In this document: positions 7,901 through 15,524 of the stretch, one piece after another
Position numbering within the stretch: the stretch's first letter is position 1
Layout of the letters: every line of letters starts with the position of its first letter
The notes under the pieces: generated by a model
What the model was told of the DNA's origin: nothing
Seen by the model: the letters and a program-made list of their open reading frames with translations, nothing else
Database searches by the model: none
Made by a program: the position numbers and the translations under genes
Assembly (NCBI GenBank): GCA_002494125.1
Contig: DLBD01000004.1
Span: forward strand, 1-22,827
Reading direction: 5' to 3'
Origin: Ruminococcaceae bacterium UBA7030
GTDB lineage: Bacteria; Bacillota; Clostridia; Oscillospirales; Acutalibacteraceae
Length of the DNA: 22,827 bases

Positions 7901-10900
7901 TGATAAATCTTGCCGTAGTTTTCAACATATCCCTTGAAATAGGTTGTGCCTGAACCGCCGACATAGATTACTGAACTGCTTTCGCCGTTAAGTACGGAAA
8001 CACCAAGATACTGCTTATCCTGTTCCTTCTTGTCAGAATACCATGTTCCCGAAGGAGCGATAAGATTACCGTCGATTACATAGAGTTTACCGTAGTTGTA
8101 AAGAGCACTGCCGAGAGTGAAATTCTTCTGACAGCTTACGCTCGTTCCGCTTGTCAGCTGAACGCCCTGGTCAGTCGGAGTTGAGATATAACCGCTGACG
8201 TAGGTGTTACCTGAATTTTGTAAGAAACCGGTATTTCTGTTGTTACCTGTCTTAATTGTGGACGTATTTCCATTAATAATCAGGTTGTTTTCAATATAGA
8301 GATTACCGTTACCCTCGAAATATCCGCTATAAACAAGATTGCCGAGAGAAACATTTACATCAGTAGGACGGTAATACCTTGAACCGATGAAGGTGTCAGC
8401 ATTTGCGCCGAGTGTAATATCCGTTGTGTTACTTGAAACAGGGATATTTGACGGATTATAACCGCCCATAAGATACATCTTACCGTAGTTTGTAATACGG
8501 CAATAGCTTATGCTTGTAAGTCCGCCGACATAAAGCATACCGCCGTCTTCAATATAGAACCAGCCCTGATCGTTGTTTGAATTACCTCTTACGTTAAGGT
8601 TTGACTCTGTAACAAAGCTGCCGAAGCCGCCAATATTAAGCCTTTTAACAGTAAGGTCCGAACCGCTGCCCGGATAATAAATATATCCGTTGATGTTAAG
8701 ACCCATACCGTTTCTCATAATGCTGTCAGGTCCGCAGAAAACCTCACTGAGATTTGTCTTTGAGCTTGATTCGGTTGTAAGACAACCTGCATCGCTTCCT
8801 GAATAGTCTGCAGTAAGCTCAATAGCGCTCATACCGTAAATCTTACCGCCGTCAGTTGCCTTAACGCCCTTTGTTCTGATCTTGCCTGAACAGTAGAAGG
8901 TATGACCGGACGGAACAGTAAGAACGGTGTTTTCAAATACAGCGTCGCCGCCGATAACCATTGTTTTACCGCTGTTAAGGAAGGTTGCGGTATTTGAAGG
9001 AATTGTAAATGTGGAATAGCAATAGAGATTACCATATTGGTGGAACTCATTTCCTGCAGTTGTTGTTGACACAGAATGTGAGTTGCTACCTTTTAAGTAA
9101 ACATTGCTGTTATACTGCTCATTATAGAAGCCGTCGATATTATAGAAGCCGCCGTAAACACTAAGTACAGCACTCTGCGTTCCATTGCCTTCAATCCAGA
9201 TTCTTCTGTCTCTGCCTGAAGCGGTAGAGCCCATATAACCGCCGATATAAACCTTGCAGTCATTCATTATATGAAGCGAGTCATATGCTGAGCCGTCGCC
9301 GTCGTCGATGTTACTACCCTCAACATTTCCGCAGACATACAAACAGCAATCTCCCGAGCCTTCCATTACAAGCTTTTCTCTCAAAGTCATATTGCCGTAA
9401 ACATAAATCTGTCCATAGTTAACAAGTTGTTTCCAGCTGTTACCCTTTTCAGTAGCTACAAAATTGCCCATACAAACAAGAGTGCCATAGTTAACAACTC
9501 TTGCTCTTGATGTGAAATCATTTTTTACATAGAAATTGCAGTAAAAATTATTGATTTCACCGCCGCCGCCCCACTCGCTTGCGGTTGCTTTACCCTTGGT
9601 ATTAATATAAACAGAATTACAAATTATTGTGGTTGATTGATCGGTTCTGGAATTGTCTGAATTACCTTGATGGTTCTTTATTTCAATCTGACCGCCGCAT
9701 ACAATCTTTGCACCATCTTCAAGATAAATATTATTACAGGTAATATTACCATAAACATAAAGTGTTGAATTTCTTCTTACCTGAACTATATCAGAATTTA
9801 CATATCCTGTAACTATAAGAGTAGCATTTGAACCGCCGCTTCTTCCGACATCACAGTTTTTACCGGAACGGTCAACATTTCCTATCTGTAATCCGCATTT
9901 ACCGCTTGGAATCGAGAATGAGTTGTTGGAAGTGAAATTACCGCTGTTATAAATATATGTACTGCTTGATGTCATCTGACCGCTACTAATAGAACATTTT
10001 GTCATATTATAAGTACCTGCGTTTGCACCATTAGCCCATGGAGCTTTAGCGGTAGTTATAACACTCGTGCCACTATAAGTAGGCATAAGATCACTTAAAT
10101 TATTATCTTTAATTAAAGAAGCTTTTTCATTAAATGTCTGAGTAGGAACATATGATGCATCATTCTTTACAAGGAACACGCTCTTTTCAGAAGGATAAGT
10201 GATGTTATCATTTATCCACTGCTGTTTTTCCTCATATGCATCGCCGATTCCTTCAGAACTATCGCCTGAAAGTTCTGCTCTCTTTTTCTTTACAGCGTCG
10301 GCAGCATAATTTGTATCATAATTATCATTTTCATTGTCAGCGATATTATCGTTATAATAAGTATTGATTGCACCAAAGCCGTAATTGGTTTCTTCAAGAT
10401 TACCGTCTGCAAATTCGGCTGACTTAAACTCTGCAATGTGAGTTGCAGCGTCCTTGAGGATACCGCTTGAATTAAAGAGCGAATAACCGTGGAATACGGT
10501 TCTGTCAGTTCCTGTAAGAAGCTGTCTTGCGCTGTCCTGTGAGGCTTGGTAATACTTGAAGAGCGGAGTTGTTTCAAGATTTGTATAGTCAGAGGTGTAC
10601 TGATAAGTATCATCCTCATAGCTTGTATCTGTCTTGATATCTTCAACATCTTCACTGAGTCTTGCAACAGCCATCTTGACAGTCTTATCGCCTGTTGCCT
10701 GTGAGGTCGGATCGGTAAACTCTTCGTAAGTCTGGGTTGCAGACCTGATAGATGTATTAACCTGACGTGTGAAGTAAGGCTTCATATTAGGAACTGTGAT
10801 GTATTCACTATGCTCCTGGAAGGTGCGTACAAGAGCAAAGCGTGAACCTGCCAGAGTAGCAGAGCTCATGCTTGCGCCGCCTGACCCCTGGAGATTTGAA

Positions 10901-12465
10901 ACGTCACGGTTTACCTGTGTGCCCTGAATAACAATGCTTGCGCTTTGGTCGGCAGGCTGAGTAGTCGTCATTGTATCAGCCTTTGCACAGTTAGGACAGC
11001 GGGTCCATGTTGTTGTTGACTCGTAACCGCAGTCTGAGCAAACATAAACGTCCTTAGTGAACTTGATTCCGTAATTGATTGAACCCTTTGTATCAGCATA
11101 ATTCTGATATCTTAAGGCTGAATCATAAGAATTAGGATTGAGGAACATATTGTCAAGACCTGCTGTATTAACCTGCTGCTGAACATCATCAATACCGTTT
11201 TGTTCAAGGTAATTGAGATAATCCTCCGCAGTCTGCTGGCTGACATTATAAACTACCTGTCCCTGATTTAAGAGTGAATAGCTGTTTTTAGCTCCGTAGT
11301 TGAAATTATCTGCCTGTGCACGAATTTCAGCCTTTTGTGAATCTGAGATGTTCTTGTGAACAGGATTTGAAAAATAATTGTCGCAAGCCTTGTCATACTC
11401 GTTTTTAAGGTCTGACAAGCTGTTAACCTTGTTCTTAAAATCAATAGTATTAAGAATATTAAGGGTAGCCTGAGTAATCTCAAGATACTGCTGATTCTGA
11501 ACATATACGTGAGTTGAGTTATTATTAGTACTTTTAAGCGAGCTGTCAAAAATAATATCGCCTACGGCAGTATATGTTACCTGACCGTAATCGTCATACG
11601 CATTTTCCATATCAACAGTGATATTGTCATATGCGTCTGAATTATACTCTGCAGCCTCAGGATTGTACTGTTCCGCACCGTCGTAATCCTTATCCTTAAC
11701 ACGGCTCGCGTTAAGCGCCTGAACACCGATTGCAATGTTGGAGTTAGAGTGAACATCGCCGTCGGTTATAACCTCTGATAAGTTGATGCGAACAAGATTG
11801 TTATAATTAGGCTGACCGCCGAATATTCCGATAATCGGCTGAACAAGATATCTGTTAACACCGTTAATAAAGCCTTCAAACGAAGCAGTAATCTGATTTA
11901 TAGTGTCATTTGTTCTTCCGTTTATATCAACAGTCGGGGTTGTTTCAGTGCCGCTAGTAGAAGCGCCGAAAATAGTATATTTGAGTGCCTTTGGCATTTC
12001 TACATAATTAGCTTCGCACTTTACATAAGCTGTTTTTTCAAGATGAAGTGAATGAATATCAAGAACATTAGCAAAAAGTGTAGAGTCGTCAAGGGCAACC
12101 GTAATCTTATAATAGCCGGTTGTGATATATTCGCCCTCGTACATAGTTTCCTCGTTTGCAACGCCCTTTTGCTCAATCGTTACCTTAAGATTATCCTTGT
12201 ACTTATCCTCATTTTTGTCATATCCGTTTTTAGCAAGGTATTCGTACGCTACATCATAAAGTGAATTATCGGCAGAACCAAGGCTCGACGCAACAGCCGT
12301 TGCAGCAGAGTCAACAGCGTTTTGAAGCTTTGCACCCATATAATGATGCAAACCGATGTCAATAGAAAGCGCAGTAAAGCCCATAAGGACTGTCATAAGA
12401 ACAGCGCTCCATACAGTTATAGCACCGTTTTCCTTTCTAAAACGAAAAATGTTTTTAATTTTCAA
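4927..12465 (-). CDS. Giant TadG-like protein with repetitive beta-helix region
   Basis: About 2,512 residues, the last gene of the Tad operon. Residues 1-60 are a Tad/TadG-type N-terminus: basic FRFRKENG followed by one membrane helix (AITVWSAVLMTVLMGFTALS) and a DIGLHHYMGAKLQNAVDSAA segment typical of PF13400. Residues about 60-820 look globular or helical and include a CxxC...CxxC ribbon near 477-497. From about 825 to 2,100 there are dozens of short beta-strand repeats rich in Asn, Tyr and Gly, e.g. NYGKMYLMGGY, NYGTLVCMGNF and NWGTMYIDGDF, predicted to form a parallel beta-helix. The C-terminal segment (MYAPNGNVDLDGYYSEIWGS) resembles the end domain (DUF7305-like) of PilX-type pilus proteins. 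There is no LPXTG motif or other wall anchor. The best start is TTG at 12465 with AGAGGTGA 5 nt upstream; a GTG at 12474 lies inside that ribosome site. Probable role: membrane-tethered or pilus-associated surface fibre; function unknown. Confidence 0.85.
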   Translation of the reverse strand: MKIKNIFRFRKENGAITVWSAVLMTVLMGFTALSIDIGLHHYMGAKLQNAVDSAATAVASSLGSADNSLYDVAYEYLAKNGYDKNEDKYKDNLKVTIEQKGVANEETMYEGEYITTGYYKITVALDDSTLFANVLDIHSLHLEKTAYVKCEANYVEMPKALKYTIFGASTSGTETTPTVDINGRTNDTINQITASFEGFINGVNRYLVQPIIGIFGGQPNYNNLVRINLSEVITDGDVHSNSNIAIGVQALNASRVKDKDYDGAEQYNPEAAEYNSDAYDNITVDMENAYDDYGQVTYTAVGDIIFDSSLKSTNNNSTHVYVQNQQYLEITQATLNILNTIDFKNKVNSLSDLKNEYDKACDNYFSNPVHKNISDSQKAEIRAQADNFNYGAKNSYSLLNQGQVVYNVSQQTAEDYLNYLEQNGIDDVQQQVNTAGLDNMFLNPNSYDSALRYQNYADTKGSINYGIKFTKDVYVCSDCGYESTTTWTRCPNCAKADTMTTTQPADQSASIVIQGTQVNRDVSNLQGSGGASMSSATLAGSRFALVRTFQEHSEYITVPNMKPYFTRQVNTSIRSATQTYEEFTDPTSQATGDKTVKMAVARLSEDVEDIKTDTSYEDDTYQYTSDYTNLETTPLFKYYQASQDSARQLLTGTDRTVFHGYSLFNSSGILKDAATHIAEFKSAEFADGNLEETNYGFGAINTYYNDNIADNENDNYDTNYAADAVKKKRAELSGDSSEGIGDAYEEKQQWINDNITYPSEKSVFLVKNDASYVPTQTFNEKASLIKDNNLSDLMPTYSGTSVITTAKAPWANGANAGTYNMTKCSISSGQMTSSSTYIYNSGNFTSNNSFSIPSGKCGLQIGNVDRSGKNCDVGRSGGSNATLIVTGYVNSDIVQVRRNSTLYVYGNITCNNIYLEDGAKIVCGGQIEIKNHQGNSDNSRTDQSTTIICNSVYINTKGKATASEWGGGGEINNFYCNFYVKNDFTSRARVVNYGTLVCMGNFVATEKGNSWKQLVNYGQIYVYGNMTLREKLVMEGSGDCCLYVCGNVEGSNIDDGDGSAYDSLHIMNDCKVYIGGYMGSTASGRDRRIWIEGNGTQSAVLSVYGGFYNIDGFYNEQYNSNVYLKGSNSHSVSTTTAGNEFHQYGNLYCYSTFTIPSNTATFLNSGKTMVIGGDAVFENTVLTVPSGHTFYCSGKIRTKGVKATDGGKIYGMSAIELTADYSGSDAGCLTTESSSKTNLSEVFCGPDSIMRNGMGLNINGYIYYPGSGSDLTVKRLNIGGFGSFVTESNLNVRGNSNNDQGWFYIEDGGMLYVGGLTSISYCRITNYGKMYLMGGYNPSNIPVSSNTTDITLGANADTFIGSRYYRPTDVNVSLGNLVYSGYFEGNGNLYIENNLIINGNTSTIKTGNNRNTGFLQNSGNTYVSGYISTPTDQGVQLTSGTSVSCQKNFTLGSALYNYGKLYVIDGNLIAPSGTWYSDKKEQDKQYLGVSVLNGESSSVIYVGGSGTTYFKGYVENYGKIYHRGTVDVTGYNIPSEAYFFGARYTRQANTWNNQIVGNDENYAPHLSIRNGDNAEFHAYSVNTSAMIHNQYDAELSTQGNCLYGMCILNGGKFVAFGDVRYSDHQYKINGTPLNHLEVFRAVAIDAVAVRMGGYAIVNGFASGTNSSNARYNPNALFYAGGSIDIGSPSYKNTDSGDAVDIGGTVQNWGTMYIDGDFNVYATFQLSYNVSTLLCQPDSNTFVNGSVWVSAVSGIMEGSIFMCQDDYHSRRSTKIGISDEFDNNDPYRQTFFYTGGNMYANLLGASGKSPAWFGLGGTSNTNAKRDLDIYSNSNVYVYGSLYANSKVFIKDNCNVVIEGQKDLYERDTSSGSVVFRFINTIIEADRSGVTSVFAADTVHNDNYHFFVGASLDARPNTTIIANGSTYVRDTTKIRDMTKTYINGNFYCANYVEIGKSLFEIDPETKKTKDETEAANPINSTADERANYKFSNAGYMYVGGNFNSSRYTKIYASTHLKVKDDFTSGQYLTLRHDAEIDVGKKLKAFSSIDGGVYSTFRVNGSMEASTSFIKLRDRCDCFVGGDMTAMSYIELGKYDETIQDANGARLATITAGVNDGGVIDYKDKDDSHPEYGQEQDGGTNAGADGSDVHEGEAIVDQKTIDTRKELSLDSSDLAQGGQFYIGKKLVTYTGYIKEFAYSRVAVGNYIFAPKYITLRSNADMWVLPPSFGEDTYEHIPVATRNDGTILGWILDRVDEFKDTLQDTFAPHNGSIYTLGELTLNKNASLFGTYDCKVYGQCVLRQSSLIYLGHNFNLSAPSLNLSLDVIRGSESVTGFDTYGTASANGYTFPAVVYADNEINIVTTIDMKLTYLVANRGDVNLYNVYSKGENAERNAKQLPNAICSYQGDVNYNAVYGKLGALMYAPNGNVDLDGYYSEIWGSIVGDRVITNTYYMALHRFTNWRTMDLQVAESGSVYLISQNEYEATTSNVDDIYMFDETSKGDNPTFVPGDRPFYY
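6190..9970 (-). repeat. Protein-level beta-helix repeat region in the giant TadG-like gene
   Basis: The encoded protein repeats a degenerate unit of the form N-(Y/W/A)-G-x-(hydrophobic)-Y-(hydrophobic)-x-G-(N/D/G)-(F/L/M), with variable spacers. Clear copies: NYGTLVCMGNF (~9470-9500), NYGQIYVYGNM (~9390-9420), NYGKMYLMGGY (~8460-8490), NYGKLYVIDGNL (~8070-8100), NYGKIYHRGTVDV (~7885-7920), NWGTMYIDGDF (~7315-7345), NAGYMYVGGNF (~6470-6500). The DNA copies are diverged, so this is an old repeat at protein level, not a recent tandem duplication. Limits are approximate. Confidence 0.65.
10980..11046 (-). other. CxxC-CxxC zinc-ribbon-like segment inside the giant protein
   Basis: The encoded segment reads YVCSDCGYESTTTWTRCPNC: CxxCG, 10 intervening residues, then CPxC. 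This is a rubredoxin or zinc-ribbon knuckle pair. It lies about residue 480, on the side of the membrane helix expected to be outside the cell. Confidence 0.7.
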
Positions 12466-12534
12466 GGCACTCACCTCTTTAATTTAACTGACCATAATAA
12501 ATATATAATCAGTAATATTTATATTAATACTATA

Positions 12535-13197
12535 TTATTCGCCTTTAGCATCCTCTGCCTTTGAATGTGCAAGTGAGAACTCAGACTGAAGGCGGTAAAT
12601 CAAATCCTCAGCTTTGTCAATCGCACTTTCGTAAATGCGAGCAACCTCTGAGTATTTTTTCATATCGTCGTTTTCCATTCCCTCTTCAAGTCTGCTTGAG
12701 AGGTCTTTAATCTCAGCACGGTTTTTGTCAACCTTCTTTGTAAGGTGGGCAATATCGCGCTGCATATCTCTGTTTTTTTCTTCGAGCTTTTTGTTTTCGT
12801 CCTGTAAAAGTCTGTTCCTTGTGGAAAGCTTTTCAATCTTTTCCTCAAACTCTGCCTTCTCCTGCTCTGAAATATTCACATTTCCGGCAGGCATTACAGG
12901 ATTGTCACGAAGCTCATCTCTTTCCTTCTGAACTTTTTCATAAAGGGAATTCATCTTTTTCAGCTCGCCCTTAACCTGGTCAAGCTCGCATGAAAGCATA
13001 GAATTCTCATTTCTCAAATCCGCATATCTTGAGTCGAATATCTCTGATGCGTTTTTGTTTGAATTAACAAGGCTGTCAATAAACGTGTCAACCTGCTTAG
13101 GGTCATAGCCTCTGATAACCTTGTCAAAATTGTACGATTTTGCGGCGCTGCCTAAAATCGCCTCTCTGTTCAAAACATCGTTTACTTCGTTACTCAT
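12535..13197 (-). CDS. DivIVA-domain coiled-coil protein
   Basis: A 220-residue cytoplasmic protein. Residues 24-43 contain the DivIVA/GpsB signature FDKVIRGYDPKQVDTFIDSL; the family N-terminal domain binds negatively curved membrane at poles and septa. From about residue 50 it is an almost continuous coiled coil with heptads rich in Glu, Lys, Leu and Arg (to about 175), then a helix SEVARIYESAIDKAEDLIYR. This layout is typical of DivIVA paralogues that recruit partners rather than the division protein itself. ATG with AGGAG 8 nt upstream. It lies between the DUF192 gene (20 nt) and the giant TadG-like gene, with everything co-directional, so a role in placing the Tad machine at a pole or septum is suggested by position only. 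Confidence 0.85.
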   Translation of the reverse strand: MSNEVNDVLNREAILGSAAKSYNFDKVIRGYDPKQVDTFIDSLVNSNKNASEIFDSRYADLRNENSMLSCELDQVKGELKKMNSLYEKVQKERDELRDNPVMPAGNVNISEQEKAEFEEKIEKLSTRNRLLQDENKKLEEKNRDMQRDIAHLTKKVDKNRAEIKDLSSRLEEGMENDDMKKYSEVARIYESAIDKAEDLIYRLQSEFSLAHSKAEDAKGE

Positions 13198-13217
13198 ATA
13201 TCTAACTCCTAAAAATA

Positions 13218-13562
13218 TTATTTGAATTCAAGCATATCACCGACTTGTATGCCAAGCTCGTCGGCAACCGAGCTGTTAAGCTCAAGCACCATATGACATC
13301 CCTTAACTCTTTTTCTTACCTTGTTTGGCTTAACGGCTCTGTCAATAAAAAGCACCTCACCCTCCTTTGAAATTGCGACTGTGTCTATATCAAATCGCAT
13401 ACCGAAGGTGTGAATTTCATTACATGGTGTAAGAAGTAAACCGTGGTCACGCGGTATACTCTTCCTGTACATCAAGCCCATAAATCTTGTATAGAAATTA
13501 CTTGCGTCCTCAATGTAATCGCAAATTACCTTATCATTTTTTACTAGTTTTAATATTTTCAT
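13218..13562 (-). CDS. DUF192 family protein
   Basis: A 114-residue protein of DUF192 (COG1430). Diagnostic stretches are RFMGLMYRKSIP (26-37), HTFGMRFDIDTVAI (51-64) and the end V-ELN-...-GIQVGDMLEFK. Biochemical function of the family is unknown. There is no signal peptide, unlike many DUF192 proteins, so a cytoplasmic location is expected. I chose the ATG at 13562, only 4 nt after the tadC stop. A longer reading from 13622 would add a 20-residue tail overlapping tadC and lacking family similarity. No clear ribosome site precedes 13562, so translation is probably coupled to tadC. It lies between tadC and the DivIVA gene in the Tad operon. Confidence 0.85.
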   Translation of the reverse strand: MKILKLVKNDKVICDYIEDASNFYTRFMGLMYRKSIPRDHGLLLTPCNEIHTFGMRFDIDTVAISKEGEVLFIDRAVKPNKVRKRVKGCHMVLELNSSVADELGIQVGDMLEFK

Positions 13563-13566
13563 TTTT

Positions 13567-14517
13567 TTAGAATAAACTTGTACCGCTGAGCGTATCCACA
13601 ACCGAAAAAACAACCGGTCCAAGGATTACACACATAATAGCAGGAAGGATGAATACAACCGTAGGAATTGTCATCTTTGTAGGTACCTTTGCAGCTACCT
13701 CCTTGATTTCCTCGCTCTTTTCCATTCTGAGCTGCTCAGCCTGTGCCTGAAGCACATTTGTAATAGGAATACCAAGCTGATTTGCCTGTACAACAGCAGA
13801 TACAAAAGTCTTGAGTTCTTTAACATCTGACGCATCAGCCATTGCCTTTAATGCATCGTTTCTGTTTTTACCGAGCTGAACCTGTCTGAACACCGTCATA
13901 AGCTCATCAATAAGCGGGCCTTCCATTCTTTCGGATATTTTGACAAGTGCTGCATCAAAACTCAAACCTGCTTCCATACAAACGCTCATAAGGTCGATGG
14001 TTTCTGCAAGCTGAAGCTTGATTGCGTTCTGATGACTTTTAACTTTACTATTTAAGAAGATTGTAGGTCCGAGCAAAGCAACAACAACACCAACAAGACC
14101 AATGATAAAAGCCGTACTTCCCAGTACTCCGTAAAGAACGAATGCAAGTCCAAACGAAATAACAATTACAACTGCAGTAAATGCTGTTTTGAAAAAGCTG
14201 TAGTTACTTGCTGAAATATGTAATCCCGCTTTTCTGAGTTTTGCTGCAAGTTCTGCATTCTGCTGCTTTTTTCTTGCGGATTTTGTAGCGTTTTCACCAT
14301 ATCTTTCAGAATTAGAAAGCTTGTCAAGAAACGGTTTAACTACACGCTCATAAAAGGATGTATCGACATTTTTGTAATCTGTCGGCTTAGCAGGCTCTTT
14401 ACCGATTGACTTCATTCGGCGGATATTGTTATCCTCCTCCTGACCTTTTTTCGACAAAATAATAATTACAAAAACAAGTGCAAAAAGCGCATACGCAATA
14501 ACTAAAAAATTAATCAT
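13567..14517 (-). CDS. tadC: TadC, Tad pilus inner-membrane platform protein
   Basis: A 316-residue type II secretion F-domain protein (PF00482). Helix 1 is at 4-22, paired helices at about 107-155, then the cytoplasmic F domain beginning QLAETIDLMSVCMEAGLSFD with the usual ERMEGPLIDELMTV and QANQLGIPITNVLQAQAEQLR. A C-terminal helix follows (TIPTVVFILPAIMCVILGP). In Tad systems TadB and TadC form the membrane platform driven by the TadA ATPase. The C-terminal position of the F domain and its place after tadB identify this copy as TadC. AGGAGG lies 13 nt upstream of ATG, a slightly long spacing. Confidence 0.92.
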   Translation of the reverse strand: MINFLVIAYALFALVFVIIILSKKGQEEDNNIRRMKSIGKEPAKPTDYKNVDTSFYERVVKPFLDKLSNSERYGENATKSARKKQQNAELAAKLRKAGLHISASNYSFFKTAFTAVVIVISFGLAFVLYGVLGSTAFIIGLVGVVVALLGPTIFLNSKVKSHQNAIKLQLAETIDLMSVCMEAGLSFDAALVKISERMEGPLIDELMTVFRQVQLGKNRNDALKAMADASDVKELKTFVSAVVQANQLGIPITNVLQAQAEQLRMEKSEEIKEVAAKVPTKMTIPTVVFILPAIMCVILGPVVFSVVDTLSGTSLF

Positions 14518-14534
14518 AAAACTATATTCGCCTC

Positions 14535-15524
14535 CTACATCTTAACCGTTGTTATCTTCTTAATCATAATAAATGCCATAAGCTCAAATCCGGCTGCTAC
14601 CGCAAGAACAATATTTCCTCTTGGCTCTGTATATAAAACCTTAACAAAATCATAACTTATCAAGGTAAACATACCAAGCATTATAACCGGCATTGCACCA
14701 ACAATAAGACCTGACATTTTACCGGATGCCGTTGCAGTCTTAAGTTGTTTTTTGAGCTTTATACGATCTTTAATTGTATCCGATATGGTTTCAAGAATAT
14801 GGGAAAGGTTACCACCCGTCTGTCTCTGAACAAGAACAGCCGATATCATAAGCTGAAGATGAGAGCTTTTCATTCTTTCACCCATATTCTCAAGTGCATC
14901 CTCAACGGAAAAGCCCATATTCATCTCTTTGATTGCTGTGGCAAATTCAGTAGAAACCGGAGCATCCATATCCTTTGCAATGGTTTCCATCGCCTGATTA
15001 AAGCTGAGACCGGAACGAAGACAGCTGCATGCAATCATAAGTGCGTCACTGAGCTGTTCGTCAAATTTTTTGAGCCTGCTTTTCTGTTTGGATTTTACAT
15101 ACACAACGGGAAGAGCAATTCCCGCAATAACTAAAACAATAAGAAAAACATAATTGGCGGTAAAAAGGTAGAGAATACTTCCGGGAATAAAAGCAAGGAT
15201 AATCCATATAAGAAGGAATTCCTCAGGTCGCATTGCTATATCAGCCGACTGAAGCTCCTTGTAAATTACCGTACCGATTTTTTCAAAAAAGTTACTGCGC
15301 TTTCTGAGCTGTTCACGCTCTCTTTTCTGACGTTCGCGTCTGCTTTCATGCCTTACAAGAGCAACGTTTACTCCGTCACCCTCTCTGTCGTTAAGCTCTT
15401 CAAGTCGCTTGTCAGCTGCAATCTTGTTAGCTCCGACTGCCGACGCAATAATAAATGCCAGTGCAAAGGTTAACAGAGCAAAAGCCACTGTAATAAATAT
15501 AATATTAAGCATTGAACCAGTCAT
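14535..15524 (-). CDS. tadB: TadB, Tad pilus inner-membrane platform protein
   Basis: A 329-residue type II secretion F-domain protein. It has an N-terminal helix (6-30), a highly basic cytoplasmic stretch (RHESRRERQKREREQLRKR), two helices at about 103-145, then the F domain (DEQLSDALMIACSCLRSGLS; later VQRQTGGNLSHILETIS, the typical TadB signature) and C-terminal helices at about 271-325. With TadC it makes the platform for pilin assembly. It overlaps the end of tadA by 20 nt and ends 17 nt before tadC. ATG at 15524 has AAGG 6 nt upstream; a second in-frame ATG at 15512 is possible. Confidence 0.92.
   Translation of the reverse strand: MTGSMLNIIFITVAFALLTFALAFIIASAVGANKIAADKRLEELNDREGDGVNVALVRHESRRERQKREREQLRKRSNFFEKIGTVIYKELQSADIAMRPEEFLLIWIILAFIPGSILYLFTANYVFLIVLVIAGIALPVVYVKSKQKSRLKKFDEQLSDALMIACSCLRSGLSFNQAMETIAKDMDAPVSTEFATAIKEMNMGFSVEDALENMGERMKSSHLQLMISAVLVQRQTGGNLSHILETISDTIKDRIKLKKQLKTATASGKMSGLIVGAMPVIMLGMFTLISYDFVKVLYTEPRGNIVLAVAAGFELMAFIMIKKITTVKM

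Noticed and set aside
6190..9970. Recent tandem DNA repeats or a CRISPR array in the giant gene
   Set aside because: The similarity is at protein level only. DNA copies are diverged and unevenly spaced, and the frame is open throughout.
4927..12465. Giant protein as a sortase-anchored or autotransporter adhesin
   Set aside because: No LPXTG motif or positively charged C-terminal tail, and no outer-membrane barrel domain. The Tad-type N-terminus and operon context fit better.
12466..12474. GTG start at 12474 for the giant gene
   Set aside because: This GTG is part of the AGAGGTGA ribosome site itself and has no site of its own. TTG at 12465 fits better, though the difference is only three residues.
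12475..12534. Possible hairpin or promoter between the DivIVA gene and the giant gene
   Set aside because: The only inverted repeat is about 5 bp (ACTGA/TCAGT) around a long AT-rich loop, and no -35/-10 pair with good spacing was found.
12052..12564. Two plus-strand open frames opposite the start of the giant gene
   Set aside because: Antisense frames of AT-rich coding sequence without ribosome sites or domain-like sequence. They are not supported as genes.
13563..13622. Longer DUF192 reading starting at 13622
   Set aside because: It overlaps tadC by 56 nt and adds a Trp/Phe-rich tail read out of frame from tadC codons; family similarity starts at MKILKLV.
14745..15134. Plus-strand open frame of 129 codons opposite tadB
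   Set aside because: It is a shadow of the tadB reading frame, with a composition rich in Cys, His and Phe, no ribosome site and no recognisable domain.
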